Below, piece by piece: positions 62,801 to 64,000 of a DNA stretch of 64,000 nucleotides. Source of the DNA: Burhinus oedicnemus (Eukaryota; Chordata; Aves; Charadriiformes; Burhinidae); assembly GCA_008921705.1 (NCBI GenBank), contig VFFE01007878.1, forward strand, positions 1,803,893 through 1,867,892. The letters run 5' to 3'. Position numbers and translations under genes: made by a program. The notes below the pieces were generated by a model. That model did not search any database. It was given only the letters and a program-made list of their open reading frames with translations, and was not told the DNA's origin. The stretch's first letter is position 1, and every line of letters starts with the position of its first letter.

Positions 62801-63837
62801 TTCAGTACCTAGCACTCTCCATGGCACCCGCTGCAAACAACTGCAGGATCAACCCAGAAGGAAATCTTAGCTCCAAACAGGTCACTAGGATTTCATGCTA
62901 CATCTCTTCCTGGTCAATCCACTTCCACCTCTAGTTAAACTCCAATGCTTCTTACAGTAGAAGGAAAAACACAGTAAAGGTCTGACTGATGGTTCTAACA
63001 TGAATGTAAGCAGCATGCAGTGTGAAAATAGACAATTTTGATACAATTTTGTTTCTCTTCCATTTTGTGGAATTGTTTTCCAAATACTATCTATTTCTCT
63101 CCTAGCTCAGAAGGGTACATGGAAAGTTTTAAGAAAACTAGGAAACCAACCTAAATAAAAACTGTTTGTATTAATAAAAAAGATACAATTAGCTGGAAGT
63201 GGCAAACAAACCAGAATCCCTCTGAACTTCTAAGTTGCATCTTTCATGTAATATTGCTCATCAGGCTTTCAAGTGCTATAATCGTATCACTCTGTTTTTC
63301 CCCTAACAGCCTGTTTTTTTTATCCCAAGCTTATGTTCAACAGATGTTATCCCTGATCCTGCAAAAAACTCCCTGGGCAGACTGCTTACTCTTGGAAGTC
63401 CCTCCCGGCTGTGAATAAGGCTATTCAGAGTAAAACACATTACTCCACTGGCATTTGCTTGTTTAGTAAATAAGGAGATTTATGTAAACTCTAGATTATT
63501 TTAAAGCCAACCAGAAAGTCACCCTAAAATCAACACTCTGCTGTATTACTGATACCTACAGCTGAAGGCTTAACAGGAACAACAAGTAAAACCAGTGACA
63601 AGAAGCCTGCTCCTGCTGAAGCCGATGAAGAAATTCTCACCAGTTTCTCCTGGTGCAAACTCAAAGTGTCTACAGCATTTGCTGCTGCTTTGAATTGAAA
63701 TATCACAGTTACATGAATTTGCTGGGATGTTTCTTCTGAAGTGAAGCTTGAGAAGAAAGAACTATTATTTTTTCCAACCTTATTAAGCTCTGCTTCCCTG
63801 CACAGCCGCAGTAAACTTTGGTTGTGCTGCTTCTTAC
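59857..63837 (-). other. PDLIM5: PDLIM5 intron between the LIM2-end and LIM3 exons (3981 bp)
   Basis: The minus-strand donor is ACGG|GTAAGAAGCA at 63837 and the acceptor TTTGTTTGCAG ends at 59857; the split Asp codon (G|AT) makes this phase 1. Inside, an A/C-rich tract lies at 60414-60530. The 154-codon plus-strand frame at 59886-60350 has no family resemblance. No transposon is recognised. Confidence 0.93.
60414..60530. repeat. A/C-rich low-complexity tract (T/G-rich in the PDLIM5 intron)
   Basis: AAAC/AAAACC-type units on the plus strand over about 115 bp. In the transcript sense this is a T/G-rich tract within an intron, about 0.56-0.67 kb upstream of the LIM3 exon acceptor. Confidence 0.85.
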
Positions 63838-63958
63838 CCGTCTCACAGTAGGGATCGCCGTCTTCTAAGTGGAAGACATTATTGCGGATGGGGTTATGAC
63901 AGGCCACACACACAAAGCAGGAAACGTGCCAAGTTTGTTTCAAAGCATTTATTACTTC
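63838..63958 (-). CDS. PDLIM5: PDLIM5 internal coding exon (second half of LIM2)
   Basis: The 121-base exon follows AATCCCCACAG and begins in phase 0 with [20 protein letters not shown], then [20 protein letters not shown] and the first base of a split Asp codon. It ends at the donor GTAAGAAGC. The LIM2 zinc ligands are in order: HVSC (H-x2-C), CFVC, CVAC, and the final C-x2-D, whose Asp is completed by the next exon. LIM2 and LIM3 of PDLIM5 recruit kinases and other partners at the Z-disc and cytoskeleton. The first half of LIM2, LIM1 and the PDZ domain must lie beyond the right edge (higher coordinates). HNPIRNN differs slightly from the mammalian form as I remember it, but all ligands are kept. 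Confidence 0.96.
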
Positions 63959-64000
63959 CTGTGGGGATTAGAAAAAGTGTTATTAACACATTATTTTGAT
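63959..64000 (-). other. PDLIM5: PDLIM5 intron (3' end only)
   Basis: The minus-strand sequence ends AACACTTTTTCTAATCCCCACAG, a pyrimidine tract and acceptor. The rest of the intron lies outside the window. Confidence 0.9.

Noticed and set aside
1..64000. Endogenous retrovirus LTRs, CRISPR arrays, tRNA or rRNA genes
   Set aside because: I looked for gag/pol motifs outside CR1, regularly spaced direct repeats and tRNA A/B boxes in cloverleaf context and saw none. A formal search with repeat and tRNA models was not possible here.

Overview
This is a eukaryotic, almost certainly avian, genomic window. The evidence is split genes with GT-AG introns, a CpG-island promoter, low repeat density, and interspersed repeats that are nearly all CR1 LINEs with the octamer-type 3' tails typical of birds. 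I see no bacterial operons, CRISPR arrays, tRNA or rRNA genes, and no retroviral LTRs.

The one protein-coding gene I can name with confidence is on the minus strand at the right end. Three consecutive coding exons (63838-63958, 59741-59856, 59031-59120) encode the end of the second LIM domain, the third LIM domain and the C terminus of PDLIM5 (ENH, an Enigma-family PDZ-LIM protein). Phases match across both introns, splice sites are canonical and every LIM3 zinc ligand is present. The transcript then runs into an AT-rich 3' UTR of about 3.1 kb that probably ends near 55930, after an AATAAA at 55954-55949.

The region 16.9-54.9 kb is mostly unique, AT-rich intergenic sequence. It holds two CR1 relics, simple repeats, a small CpG cluster (about 49.9-50.3 kb) and two unassigned ORFs worth checking (46478-47170 minus; 34176-34328 plus). 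A strong CpG island lies at about 15.93-16.89 kb. In human 4q22 the gene downstream of PDLIM5 in the same orientation is BMPR1B, so the island is best read as a BMPR1B-type first-exon promoter firing leftward on the minus strand, with 1-15.9 kb as its first intron. This rests on synteny and splice-donor motifs; no BMPR1B coding exon is in the window. That putative intron holds two CR1 copies in opposite orientation (6061-8117 minus, 9521-10120 plus).

I found no undescribed multi-gene system. The more interesting leads are the CpG island with splice donors on both strands, the long non-repeat ORF at 46.5-47.2 kb, the 50-residue acidic ORF at 34.2 kb behind an acceptor-like site, the inverted CR1 pair, and possible regulatory structures in the PDLIM5 3' UTR.
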